64,000 bases of DNA from Pseudomonadota bacterium (GTDB lineage Bacteria; Pseudomonadota; Gammaproteobacteria; Burkholderiales; Methylophilaceae), in assembly GCA_029563075.1 (NCBI GenBank), contig JAKQTN010000077.1, positions 1 to 64,000 on the forward strand, written 5' to 3'. A program made the position numbers and the translations under genes. Under the pieces are notes generated by a model. The model did not search any database and was not told the DNA's origin. It worked only from the letters and a program-made list of their open reading frames with translations. The first letter of the stretch is position 1; every line of letters starts with the position of its first letter. This document shows, one piece after another, positions 1-7,945 of the stretch.

Positions 1-140
1 CCGCTTTAGGCACAGCTCAACAGACTCAAGAAAGGAGAACAAAACAAAGACTTAAACCCAACTTTAGCGATAGAATATGCAATTATGGGTGGGTCAATAT
101 TCGATGCATTTGGTGGGTCAAATTTAGATGCAATTTAACA
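1..140. mobile_element. Right end of an IS21-like insertion sequence
   Basis: The block ends in CA at 139-140, so read from the minus strand it starts with TG, as IS21-family ends do. It holds two imperfect direct copies of a GGTGGGTCA-containing unit 24 nt apart (88-108 and 112-132); repeated motifs inside the ends are typical of that family. A short open frame in 2-54 ends in TAA and could be the tail of an IstB-type helper ATPase, but it is too short to identify. The element's other end lies outside the window, so no target duplication can be checked. The boundary is supported by the reading frame of the neighbouring sensor gene, which is open up to 141 and stops at once inside the element. 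The family assignment rests on remembered end structure. Confidence 0.6.
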
Positions 141-584
141 CCCTATCCTCACAAATCCTGCGAGTTGATCCATATTCATGATGGGCGCGAAAAATTCCCT
201 GATCTGGCGGCCATCTCCGGGCGATGTCAGATTGTGCTCGCCAAACCAGGCAAAAGGCTCTGTCGGCATGGTAGCGGCAGGCATGATGCTGCCTGCCGAG
301 GTACTTTCGTATAGTTTTTCGCCCGCCAGATCGACAACCGTAGCGTAGGCAAAATCCTCATTGTTCTGAACATCAATAAGGCTGTGTATCAGGCCGGCTT
401 TATCCGTGCTGAAAACTAATTGGGAGTATTCAATACCGGACAATGCCCGCGTGAGCGCCACGCCATGCACACGCGTTTTGTCCTCATGCAATTTAACCTG
501 ATGCTTGTATAGCAGGCCACTTACAATCGCTATGACGACCAGCGATGCCGCAATCATCAGTAATCCTAATCGATCATTTTTCAT
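135..584 (-). pseudogene. Membrane sensor protein, 5' part only, truncated by the IS element
   Basis: The remaining 148 native codons encode a transmembrane segment at about residues 7-26 followed by a presumably periplasmic sensing region. That layout fits the N-terminus of a histidine kinase, diguanylate cyclase or chemoreceptor. The frame runs to position 141. The next codons, Cys and TAA, are made from the insertion sequence, so the HAMP/catalytic part is separated from this fragment. The start ATG at 582-584 has only a weak ribosome binding site. The output domain lies beyond the left edge, if it survives. The sensor class cannot be assigned from what remains. Confidence 0.6.
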
Positions 585-807
585 TTGAGCTAATGCACTT
601 ATGAGAGTTATTGTTGATTATCTCAATTACCACGCAATGCAATTCAATGAACATCGCTGTTTTTTAATTGCTATTTCGCCGGTAACAACATCGGGATATC
701 TCTAATGTTGTATTACGGATAAATTTTTATATTCTTTAATCGGGAGGATGATTAAATGAAGAATATTTCTATGAAGCCAGCAGAAAGGCATTATGCTGGT
801 GATATCG

Positions 808-1689
808 CTAGGGCATTCGCCAGACATATATCGCCGGTGAATGTCCGGTACCGGCAATCCGCATGCTTGGCGTAACACCCGGAATTTCGAATTCCAGACT
901 GATGAGTAAACTGCCCGATCTCATTTCCTGGTGTGCCTTTTGCCACAATGCCAGCATAGCCGCAGGCGACAAGTAGGCAAAAATGACATCGTAGTTCGCA
1001 AAATCCAGTGCCCGATAATCCCCCATTTTTAGAACTGCTTTGGAGCGCCGTATTTTTGCGCGTATAACACTTATCAGCCATGGCAGGGGCGCGATTTCGA
1101 TGCCTTCAATATGGCTATCCGGCCTGGCTTTGGCGATATACATTGGCATATCGCCTAAACCACTGCCGATGTCGATTAAACGCACGGGTTTACCCTTTGG
1201 CATCAGCTTGGCCACCTGCAGCCACACCACCGGACGAGAAGGAAAGAATGGCACCTGACTGCGAAATGTCGTCCAGAACAAGCCTAGAGAGACAATAAAG
1301 CCCGCTAAATAAAACTCATTGGGGATATGCCAGCTGGACATGCCCCATACGGCAATGGGGAAACAGAGATGAATCCAGCGCCACCAACTCGCCATGCCCG
1401 CCTGGGAGGAAAATATCGCAGCCAATGAAGCTTGCATCAGCACCAAAGCCAACGTTGAAAACGTCAAATTCACATCAAGATAAGCTGCTGCTAGAAGCTG
1501 AACAATCCATGACAACCCCAGCACGATAATTAATGCAGCGCTTTGCACCAGAACAGCCAGTGTTGCAGGTTTCAAATGCATTTCACTTATACGCTTTGCA
1601 GGCGATCCTGTAGCATCAAACATTCCAGGCTCAACATACTGATTTACATTATGTTCTTCAATGTATCGCCTATTCTGTGCATTACCCAT
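808..1689 (-). CDS. Membrane-anchored class I SAM-dependent methyltransferase, in the flhDC operon
   Basis: This 293-residue protein has a hydrophobic N-terminal half with about four predicted membrane segments between residues 41 and 141. A cytoplasmic Rossmann-type methyltransferase domain follows from about residue 165. Motif I is visible as DIGSGLGD, followed by an acidic residue at the end of strand beta-2 (EGIEIAP), the usual SAM-binding arrangement. The substrate is unknown. The start is supported by AAGGT seven bases upstream. The gene begins 8 nt after the flhC stop on the same strand, so it is probably the third gene of the flhDC transcript. This suggests, but does not prove, a link to motility or the cell envelope. 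Confidence 0.75.
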   Translation of the reverse strand: MGNAQNRRYIEEHNVNQYVEPGMFDATGSPAKRISEMHLKPATLAVLVQSAALIIVLGLSWIVQLLAAAYLDVNLTFSTLALVLMQASLAAIFSSQAGMASWWRWIHLCFPIAVWGMSSWHIPNEFYLAGFIVSLGLFWTTFRSQVPFFPSRPVVWLQVAKLMPKGKPVRLIDIGSGLGDMPMYIAKARPDSHIEGIEIAPLPWLISVIRAKIRRSKAVLKMGDYRALDFANYDVIFAYLSPAAMLALWQKAHQEMRSGSLLISLEFEIPGVTPSMRIAGTGHSPAIYVWRMP

Positions 1690-1697
1690 GATTGACC

Positions 1698-2258
1698 TTA
1701 CGCAGTCATCGAAACCAGTTTGTAACTGAGCTCTTTAGCCTTTTTGGTTTTGCCTGCGCGAGAAGGCACATGACACAGATTGCATACGTAATTCTGGTTC
1801 AGATCGTAAGTGTTAACGATAAACTCTCCCCCGCAGCAAGTACAGCTTTTCATTTTCAGCATCTTGCTTTCTACAAAGCGTACCAGTGTCCAGGCGCGCG
1901 TCAGCGACAGCACCGGCTCCACTTCTGAATCCTGCTCTACTACCTGTTGCTGATACAAACTGTAGGCTTTGATGATGGCGTCAATGCCTTTTACGTCTGC
2001 ATAATCCACCATAAACTTGTAAATATTGTAAAAAATGGATGAATGGATATTGGGCTGCCAGGTCAGAAACCAGTCCGTAGAGAAAGGCAGCATACCTTTA
2101 GGTGGCGAAACACCCTTCAGTTCTTTGTATAGCTTAATCAAGCGTTCACGCGATAAGGTCGTTTGCGATTCAAGTAATTGCAATCTGGCGCCAAGTTTGA
2201 TCATTTGGATAGCCAGCTGGATTTGCTCTGATTCATTCACTACACTTTTCTTTTGCAT
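1698..2258 (-). CDS. flhC: Flagellar transcriptional activator FlhC
   Basis: FlhC joins FlhD in a heterohexamer that activates sigma-70 promoters of early flagellar operons. The 186-residue protein carries the C-terminal four-cysteine zinc site: CTCCGG followed by CNLCH. I chose the ATG at 2258 because AAGGAAAG lies just upstream and the homologous region begins there; a longer frame to 2336 would overlap flhD. It lies 55 nt downstream of flhD and is followed closely by a methyltransferase gene. FlhDC control of flagella is typical of beta- and gammaproteobacteria. Confidence 0.93.
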   Translation of the reverse strand: MQKKSVVNESEQIQLAIQMIKLGARLQLLESQTTLSRERLIKLYKELKGVSPPKGMLPFSTDWFLTWQPNIHSSIFYNIYKFMVDYADVKGIDAIIKAYSLYQQQVVEQDSEVEPVLSLTRAWTLVRFVESKMLKMKSCTCCGGEFIVNTYDLNQNYVCNLCHVPSRAGKTKKAKELSYKLVSMTA

Positions 2259-2313
2259 GATTCTTTCCTTTTCTAGGATCAATATCTGTCTTGGTTCAAT
2301 ATACCCGATGTGT

Positions 2314-2634
2314 TTATGACACCATTGCACCGGCATTTTGACCCGCCATTAGCACAGCGGTATGTAAATGAGCTTGTGAGCGGTCTTTTGTATAGTTGGT
2401 CAGCATGCCTAGGATGGTGCTGTCATCAAAACGGAAGCGCGCTAACATCATGTTTGTACTGCAGAGCTTGAGCAGCTGCAAAGTGCTTAAGCCTTCCAGT
2501 AGATCAGCAATGTCTTTACTAATGCCTAAACGGAAGATTGCAGTCGCTTTATCTGCGCGAATCATTTGCTGCGCTAGCAATAAATAATTCAAGTTGGCAT
2601 CTTTAATTTCTGACATGATTTCTGATTCATTCAT
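2314..2634 (-). CDS. flhD: Flagellar transcriptional activator FlhD
   Basis: FlhD is the partner of FlhC in the master activator of flagellar genes. The 106-residue protein is almost all helical and shows the family pattern of the N-terminal dimerisation region (NLNYLLLAQQMIR) and the following helix with FRLGIS. Start at 2634 with GGGGAAAT upstream; the second Met (residue 7) is an alternative. It heads the flhD-flhC-methyltransferase unit. The non-coding region upstream is long and structured, so control at the leader RNA level is possible. Confidence 0.92.
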   Translation of the reverse strand: MNESEIMSEIKDANLNYLLLAQQMIRADKATAIFRLGISKDIADLLEGLSTLQLLKLCSTNMMLARFRFDDSTILGMLTNYTKDRSQAHLHTAVLMAGQNAGAMVS

Positions 2635-2744
2635 TTTATTTCCCCATTCGTTTTTCAGTGGTTGTTAAAAAGTTCGCAATTCGTGTTAGGCGTACTTTGA
2701 ACCTTTTAATCGAAACAAAATATCGGGGTTTGTCGGTTTTTTAG

Positions 2745-2799
2745 GTAAGACAAGCGGACACGCCCTTGTAGGTGTTTGTCTTACAAACACCTACAAGGG
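2745..2799 (-). repeat. Perfect 17-bp inverted repeat with a competing 9-bp pairing, flhDC leader
   Basis: Arms 2763-2779 and 2783-2799 are perfectly complementary with a 3-nt loop. A second pairing is possible between 2745-2753 (GTAAGACAA) and 2776-2784 (TTGTCTTAC). The two cannot form together because the second covers the loop of the first. There is no T-run next to the hairpin on either strand, so it is not an ordinary intrinsic terminator. It lies about 110-145 nt upstream of the flhD start, in the likely 5' leader. It may be an RNA switch, a processing site, a mobile palindrome, or part of a terminator system needing a factor. Confidence 0.6.
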
Positions 2800-2858
2800 G
2801 TTATTAATATCTTTATTTTTCAAACACTTAAATTACACAAAATGCCGCCTGGTTTAAT

Positions 2859-2993
2859 TTAAGCGCGGATAAAAGCTGCTAATTCATCAATGTCATTAAA
2901 AAATATCCTGGAAAAGATCAAAGTTTTTTTGGTTTTTGCCGTTATGCATTTTGTATCGTTGAAACTGCATTCCACAAAAAACAGTAGCGGCAT
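2859..2993 (-). CDS. Candidate 44-residue small protein between a sigma-28 promoter and flhD
   Basis: An ATG at 2991-2993 opens 44 codons ending in TAA at 2859-2861. The product starts MPLLFFVE, has a basic Thr/Lys-rich middle (AKTKKTL) and ends in a likely amphipathic helix (DIDELAAFIRA). The start lies about 15 nt after the -10 box of a well-matched sigma-28 promoter (3008-3034), which would give a very short leader with only weak Shine-Dalgarno character. No family is recognised. In AT-rich spacer DNA an ORF of this length can arise by chance, so the support is mainly positional. Confidence 0.35.
   Translation of the reverse strand: MPLLFFVECSFNDTKCITAKTKKTLIFSRIFFNDIDELAAFIRA
2919..2945 (+). 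promoter_or_regulatory. Possible sigma-28 promoter facing flhB
   Basis: CAAAGTTT (2919-2926), an exact 11-nt spacer, then GCCGTTAT (2938-2945). Compared with TAAAGTTT-N11-GCCGATAA there are three mismatches. It would give a leader of about 350 nt before flhB and lies on the opposite strand of the candidate small ORF, so it may be a chance match. Confidence 0.3.
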
Positions 2994-3007
2994 CACTTCA
3001 TTAGTGT

Positions 3008-3034
3008 GTATCGGCAGCACTTGAAAAAACTTTA
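3008..3034 (-). promoter_or_regulatory. Strong sigma-28 (FliA) promoter pointing at flhDC
   Basis: Read on the minus strand: TAAAGTTT (3034-3027), 11-nt spacer, GCCGATAC (3015-3008). All positions except the last match the flagellar sigma-28 consensus. It reads toward the candidate 44-codon ORF and then flhD, whose start is about 370 nt away. A weaker copy of the pattern (AAAACTGG-N11-GCCGATAG) lies upstream at 3141-3167. Confidence 0.6.
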
Positions 3035-3300
3035 GGATAATTTCTAAAAAAAACCTGAAATATTTTATATCTCGTTGTTTTTTATAAGTTAAAAATTACA
3101 AAAAATAGCAACTTTTTCTTTCCGCCAAATAATCTTCCACCTATCGGCTTCAGGAAAGGCCAGTTTTCACCCTTTTATTCTCAAGATACAAACACATTAA
3201 TTTACTTAATAATGAATTCCATGAGCAAAAGTACGCAGCAAAAAACCGGGTGTACTTTCTTAATTAACATTTCATGGAGCAGATAACTTAGGAAATCGTC

Positions 3301-4479
3301 ATGGCAGAAGACAGCGATTTAGAAAAGACGGAACAGGCCTCCCCCAAGCGCTTAGAAAAAGCGCGGGAAGAAGGCGACGTACCCCGCTCACGCGAGCTGG
3401 CGACTGTGACCGTGCTGTTTGCCGCCGGATTAAGTTTTTTAATGATGGGAAATCATCTGCATCAGGCATTAAAGGCAGCCATGAGCTCCGGTTTGCATTT
3501 TGATCGCACCATGGCTTTTGATGCATCGGTACTGTTGATGAGAATGTCAGACAATGTCTATACACTGCTTCTGGCATTTGCACCTTTAGCGCTCATTTTA
3601 CTGGTTGTGGCAATCGCCTCACCTGCCCTGATTGGCGGATGGATATTCAGCGGCAAAGCGCTGGCGCCACAATTCGGCCGCCTTAACCCAATGAAGGGCC
3701 TGGGAAATATGTTCTCCAAGAATTCTGCTGTCGAGCTGATCAAGTCCATTGCCAAGACTATTTTAGTGGCAACTGTAGCCTACGTAGTGGTTTCGCATGA
3801 TATGGAACCGATTCTGTCACTTTCATTGCTGCCGCTTAAAACCAGCATTGCACAAGTAAACGATTTAATGCTGACAGGCTTCCTGTCGATTGTGAGCGCG
3901 CTGGTGTTTATCGCGGCCATTGATGTGCCCTACCAGCTTTATCACTATGCCAACAAGCTAAAAATGACCAAGGAAGAGGTGCGCCAGGAATCCAAAGAAT
4001 CTGAGGGCAATCCGGAAATAAAGGCCAGAATCCGTCAGCAGCAACGCGAAATGGCCAAACGCAGAATGATGTCCGAGATCCCGACAGCGGATGTCGTCAT
4101 CACCAACCCTACCCACTATGCAGTAGCCATTAAATATCAGGATGCAGGCATGCGCGCGCCTGTAGTTGTGGCCAAGGGTGCCGACGCCATTGCCCTGAAG
4201 ATTCGTGAGATCGCCGCCGAACACAATGTGCTCACCATGGAAGCACCCAAGCTGGCACGCGCTTTATACGCACATACCGAACTGGGCAGTGAAATCCCCG
4301 AGGCGCTCTATTCTGCAGTGGCCGAAGTGCTGGCCTATGTATTCCAGATGCGCATCTTTAACAAAGAAGGCGGTTTCCATCCGGAAGTCCCTAAAGCCTT
4401 GCCTGTGCCTGAAGCCCTAGATCCACACAGCCTGATTCCTGCCGCCAGCGCTCATGATGTGGAGGCCATCATCTCATGA
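3301..4479 (+). CDS. flhB: Flagellar export apparatus protein FlhB
   Basis: FlhB is the membrane component of the flagellar type III export gate that switches substrate specificity from rod/hook to filament proteins. The 392-residue protein has four membrane segments between about residues 30 and 215 and a cytoplasmic domain with the self-cleavage site Asn-Pro-Thr-His at 269-272. The N-terminus has the usual charged lead (EDSDLEKTEQASPKR). TAGGAAATCGTC precedes the start. Its stop overlaps the flhA start by 4 nt (ATGA), indicating translational coupling. Confidence 0.96.
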   Translation: MAEDSDLEKTEQASPKRLEKAREEGDVPRSRELATVTVLFAAGLSFLMMGNHLHQALKAAMSSGLHFDRTMAFDASVLLMRMSDNVYTLLLAFAPLALILLVVAIASPALIGGWIFSGKALAPQFGRLNPMKGLGNMFSKNSAVELIKSIAKTILVATVAYVVVSHDMEPILSLSLLPLKTSIAQVNDLMLTGFLSIVSALVFIAAIDVPYQLYHYANKLKMTKEEVRQESKESEGNPEIKARIRQQQREMAKRRMMSEIPTADVVITNPTHYAVAIKYQDAGMRAPVVVAKGADAIALKIREIAAEHNVLTMEAPKLARALYAHTELGSEIPEALYSAVAEVLAYVFQMRIFNKEGGFHPEVPKALPVPEALDPHSLIPAASAHDVEAIIS

Positions 4480-6560
4480 ACTCACTTAACTTGCCAATCT
4501 GGATGAACAAACTGGGTAGCCGCAACATTGCAGCACCGCTGATTATCATACTGCTGCTGGCGATGATGATATTGCCATTGCCCGCGGTGATACTGGATGT
4601 GCTATTCAGTTTTAATATTGCATTATCCATCATGGTATTGCTCATTGGCCTGCAAACCAAAAAGGCGCTCGATTTTATTGCCTTTCCAACCGTATTATTG
4701 GTCACCACTATGCTGCGGTTATCCCTCAACGTGGCATCTACCCGCGTGGTGCTGACTGAAGGCCATTCTGGGCCGGATGCCGCCGGCAAAGTGATTGAAG
4801 CGTTTGGTCACTTTCTGATTGGCGGCAATTACACGGTTGGTATCGTGGTATTCGTTATTTTGACTATCATCAATTTTACCGTCGTCACCAAAGGTGCTGG
4901 TCGCATTGCAGAGGTCGGTGCGCGCTTCACCCTGGATGCCATGCCCGGAAAACAGATGGCGATTGATGCCGATTTGAATGCAGGATTGATCGGTGAAGAC
5001 GAAGCACGCCTTCGCCGTAAAGAAATAAGCCAGGAATCAGAATTTTATGGCGCCATGGACGGTGCCAGCAAATACGTGCGCGGGGACGCCATTGCAGGTA
5101 TCCTGGTTATCATCATCAATATCGTTGGCGGATTGATTGTAGGCATCGTGCAGCATGACATGGCATTTGCCGATGCCGTTAAAAACTACACCCTGCTTGC
5201 CATTGGTGACGGCCTCGTTGCACAGATTCCATCACTCATCATTTCAGTGGCTGCTGGTGTGGTGGTATCGCGAGTTGCCAACAACGAAGACATTGGCGGC
5301 CAGCTGATGACACAACTGTTCTCCAATCCAAAAGTGATCTACGTCACCGCTGGCATTATTGCCGGCATGGGCGCTATTCCCGGTATGCCGCATTTTGCCT
5401 TTCTGATGCTGGCGGGCATTCTTGCCGGTATCGCTTATATGGTCGATGAGCAGAAAAAAAATGCACAAGCCGAGCCTGTGCTAGAAAACAAACCTGAAGT
5501 CACTACAGAAATTGAAGAAGCCAGCTGGGATGATGTCACCCCGGTTGATGTCATTGGACTCGAAGTTGGTTATCGCCTGATTCCGCTGGTAGATAAAAGC
5601 CAGGGCGGCGACCTGCTTAAACGCATTAAAGGCCTGCGCAAAAAATTTGCTCAGGAAGTCGGCTTTCTGGCGCCGACCGTGCATATTCGGGACAATCTTG
5701 AGCTCAAGCCATCCAGCTACCGCATCACGCTGAAGGGCGTAGAAATTGCCAGCGGGGAATCGCATTTCGGCCAATTTCTGGCGATCGACCCAGGCATGGT
5801 AAGCGGTGCCCTACCAGGCCCAACCACCTCAGATCCGGCATTTGGCTTACCTGCAGTCTGGATAGATGCCAGTCTGCGTGACGAGGCGCAAGGCATGGGC
5901 TACACCGTGGTGGATGCAGGCACTGTGATTGCCACACACCTGAACCACATCATCTCGCTACATGCGGCGGAATTATTAGGTCGTCAGGAAGCACAGCAAC
6001 TGCTCGACCATATCAGCAAGGAATCGCCTAAACTGATAGAAGACCTTGTTCCTAAGCTGCTTTCTCTGTCTATTATTCAGAAGGTGTTGCAAAACCTGCT
6101 GACAGAAGGCGTGCATATCCGCGACATGCGCACCATTGTTGAAACGCTTGCCGAACATGCCCCCCATACTCAAGACGCAAATGATCTTACCGCATTTGTG
6201 CGCGTACAACTTGGCCGTGCCATCGTGCAGCAGTTATTTCCGAGCGGCAATGAAGTGACAGTGATGTCATTGGATAACAATCTCGAACGCCTGCTAATGC
6301 AAGCCTTGCAAAACAACACCACAACAGGTGCCGCAATCGAGCCTGGCATCGCGGAAACATTATCAAGGCAGACGGAAACTGCGGCAAAACAACAGGAACA
6401 ACTGGGTATGACGCCGGTGCTACTGGTTCCTTCGCTGTTAAGGGCGACGCTCTCCAAATTCCTTCGCCGCGCAGTTCCGCACTTGCGCGTGTTATCGCAT
6501 GAAGAATTACCTGATTCAAAAACCATACGTGTCACTAGTCTTATTGGAGGTCAAGCATGA
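4476..6560 (+). CDS. flhA: Flagellar export apparatus protein FlhA
   Basis: FlhA forms the nonameric ring of the flagellar export gate, conducts the proton motive force and docks chaperone-substrate complexes. At 694 residues it has the normal family length. About eight membrane segments fill the first 310 residues, with the conserved FHIPEP-region loop visible around GRIAEVGARFTLDAMPGKQMAIDADLNAG (quoted in part: ARFTLDAMPGKQMAID), followed by a linker and the large cytoplasmic domain. It overlaps both flhB and flhF by 4 nt, so the three genes are probably translated in sequence. Confidence 0.96.
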   Translation: MNSLNLPIWMNKLGSRNIAAPLIIILLLAMMILPLPAVILDVLFSFNIALSIMVLLIGLQTKKALDFIAFPTVLLVTTMLRLSLNVASTRVVLTEGHSGPDAAGKVIEAFGHFLIGGNYTVGIVVFVILTIINFTVVTKGAGRIAEVGARFTLDAMPGKQMAIDADLNAGLIGEDEARLRRKEISQESEFYGAMDGASKYVRGDAIAGILVIIINIVGGLIVGIVQHDMAFADAVKNYTLLAIGDGLVAQIPSLIISVAAGVVVSRVANNEDIGGQLMTQLFSNPKVIYVTAGIIAGMGAIPGMPHFAFLMLAGILAGIAYMVDEQKKNAQAEPVLENKPEVTTEIEEASWDDVTPVDVIGLEVGYRLIPLVDKSQGGDLLKRIKGLRKKFAQEVGFLAPTVHIRDNLELKPSSYRITLKGVEIASGESHFGQFLAIDPGMVSGALPGPTTSDPAFGLPAVWIDASLRDEAQGMGYTVVDAGTVIATHLNHIISLHAAELLGRQEAQQLLDHISKESPKLIEDLVPKLLSLSIIQKVLQNLLTEGVHIRDMRTIVETLAEHAPHTQDANDLTAFVRVQLGRAIVQQLFPSGNEVTVMSLDNNLERLLMQALQNNTTTGAAIEPGIAETLSRQTETAAKQQEQLGMTPVLLVPSLLRATLSKFLRRAVPHLRVLSHEELPDSKTIRVTSLIGGQA

Positions 6561-7945
6561 ACATTAAACGATTTTTCGGCAAAAACTCGCATGAAGCACT
6601 GAGCATGGTGCGCAGAGGTTTGGGAGACGATGCCATTATCCTCTCCAACCGCGCGGTCAATGGCGGCAATGAAATCATGGCCTATAGGGAAGAAGACATG
6701 CATGCCTTGACCGCAAGTCAGGCGAACCAGCAACTTGCACAAAATGACATGAGTAACGAACCGACAACTTTGTTATCGCATATTAAAAAGAAAAATCGCG
6801 TTCAGAATTCGGACATGGCTGCCAAAAAGGCTACGCCTGTTAAGGCTGAAACTGCCAAACAAGCCAAACTAGGCAAGCAGATAAAAGCACCTGTACAAGA
6901 AAAGACCAGAAGGACACCTGCACCGGTAAAACTGTCACCCGTTGATGCGTCTGAGCAGCAGGTACCCAGCCAGCAGATGACAGCGATGCTCAACGAAATG
7001 CGCGAAATGCGCCGCGTCGTGGAATCTCAGCTCACCACAATTTCGTGGGGCAATATCCAGCAACGCGACTCCATCAAGTCAAAAACCTTGAACACGTTGT
7101 TAGATGCCGGTTTCAGCGCCTCCTTATCCAGACATCTGGCTGAAAAGCTGCCCTCGAACCTGGATGGCGAGAAATCAACCGCCTGGATCAAGGCCATCCT
7201 TGCCAGAAACCTGAACTCGGTAGAAAGCGAAACCGAAGTGCTGGATCAGGGCGGCATATTTGCCTTGATTGGCCCGACCGGCGTGGGTAAAACGACCACC
7301 ATGGCAAAATTGGCCGCCCGCTATGTCATGAAACATGGCACACAGAATCTGGGGCTTATTACCACTGACGCATACCGTGTCGGCGGTCATGAACAGCTCC
7401 GGATCTACGGCAAGATCCTTGGCGTGATGGTGCATGCGGTCAAAGATGAAGCAGATCTGCAAATCGCACTCAATGAACTTAAAAACAAACACACGATATT
7501 AATCGATACAGTGGGCGTCAGCCAGCGCGATCAAATGGTGACAGAACAGATCAGCATGCTTTCCAGCACCAATACGCCCATTAAACGATTGCTATGCCTG
7601 AGCGCAACCAGCACCGGTGAAACACTGGCCGATGTCATTAAGGCATACAAAGGCAATGGCCTCGCAGGCTGCATCATGACAAAGAAGGACGAGGCGGCGA
7701 CCATAGGCAGTACGCTGGATGTCATCATCAGGGAAAAACTCAAGCTCTACTACACCACTGATGGCCAGCGCGTTCCGGAGGATATCCACCTGGCAGACAA
7801 ACAGCAGTTGATTGAACATGCCCTTAAACTAAGTGCCGCCCGCAGCTGGCCGTTCAAGTTTCTGGATGAGGAATTACCTTTTGTGATGGGCAGCACGGTG
7901 CATCCTGCAAGCACCGCTCAATTTGCGGAGGCAAGCTATGCTTAA
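6557..7945 (+). CDS. flhF: Flagellar SRP-like GTPase FlhF
   Basis: FlhF is an SRP-family GTPase that helps set flagellar position and early assembly, especially in polar flagellates. The 462-residue protein has the N-terminal B domain, a Lys/Ala/Pro-rich linker (about 75-135), and an NG domain with Walker A GPTGVGKT at 239-246. G3 reads DTVG where DTAG is usual, and G4 reads TKKD where TKLD is usual; both keep the key Asp/Gly or Lys/Asp. It overlaps flhA by 4 nt and flhG by 8 nt. The flhF-flhG-fliA order suggests polar flagellation. Confidence 0.93.
   Translation: MNIKRFFGKNSHEALSMVRRGLGDDAIILSNRAVNGGNEIMAYREEDMHALTASQANQQLAQNDMSNEPTTLLSHIKKKNRVQNSDMAAKKATPVKAETAKQAKLGKQIKAPVQEKTRRTPAPVKLSPVDASEQQVPSQQMTAMLNEMREMRRVVESQLTTISWGNIQQRDSIKSKTLNTLLDAGFSASLSRHLAEKLPSNLDGEKSTAWIKAILARNLNSVESETEVLDQGGIFALIGPTGVGKTTTMAKLAARYVMKHGTQNLGLITTDAYRVGGHEQLRIYGKILGVMVHAVKDEADLQIALNELKNKHTILIDTVGVSQRDQMVTEQISMLSSTNTPIKRLLCLSATSTGETLADVIKAYKGNGLAGCIMTKKDEAATIGSTLDVIIREKLKLYYTTDGQRVPEDIHLADKQQLIEHALKLSAARSWPFKFLDEELPFVMGSTVHPASTAQFAEASYA

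Larger units (their letters stand above)
2635..3300. other. 666-nt divergent intergenic region between flhD and flhB
   Basis: This AT-rich spacer separates the minus-strand flhDC operon from the plus-strand flhB operon. It contains the 17-bp hairpin, the candidate small ORF and the sigma-28-like elements listed separately. An FlhDC-dependent flhB promoter would be expected here, but I cannot pick a binding site with confidence. No other coding signal was found. Confidence 0.7.

Noticed and set aside
85-135. Small ORF with a repeated GGS-containing pattern at the left edge
   Set aside because: The repeat in the peptide only reflects the 24-nt DNA repeat of the IS end; no ribosome binding site is present.
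3214-3285. Short ORF on the plus strand just before flhB (starting MNSMSKSTQQ)
   Set aside because: About 24 codons, no ribosome binding site and no pattern of a leader peptide with regulatory codons.
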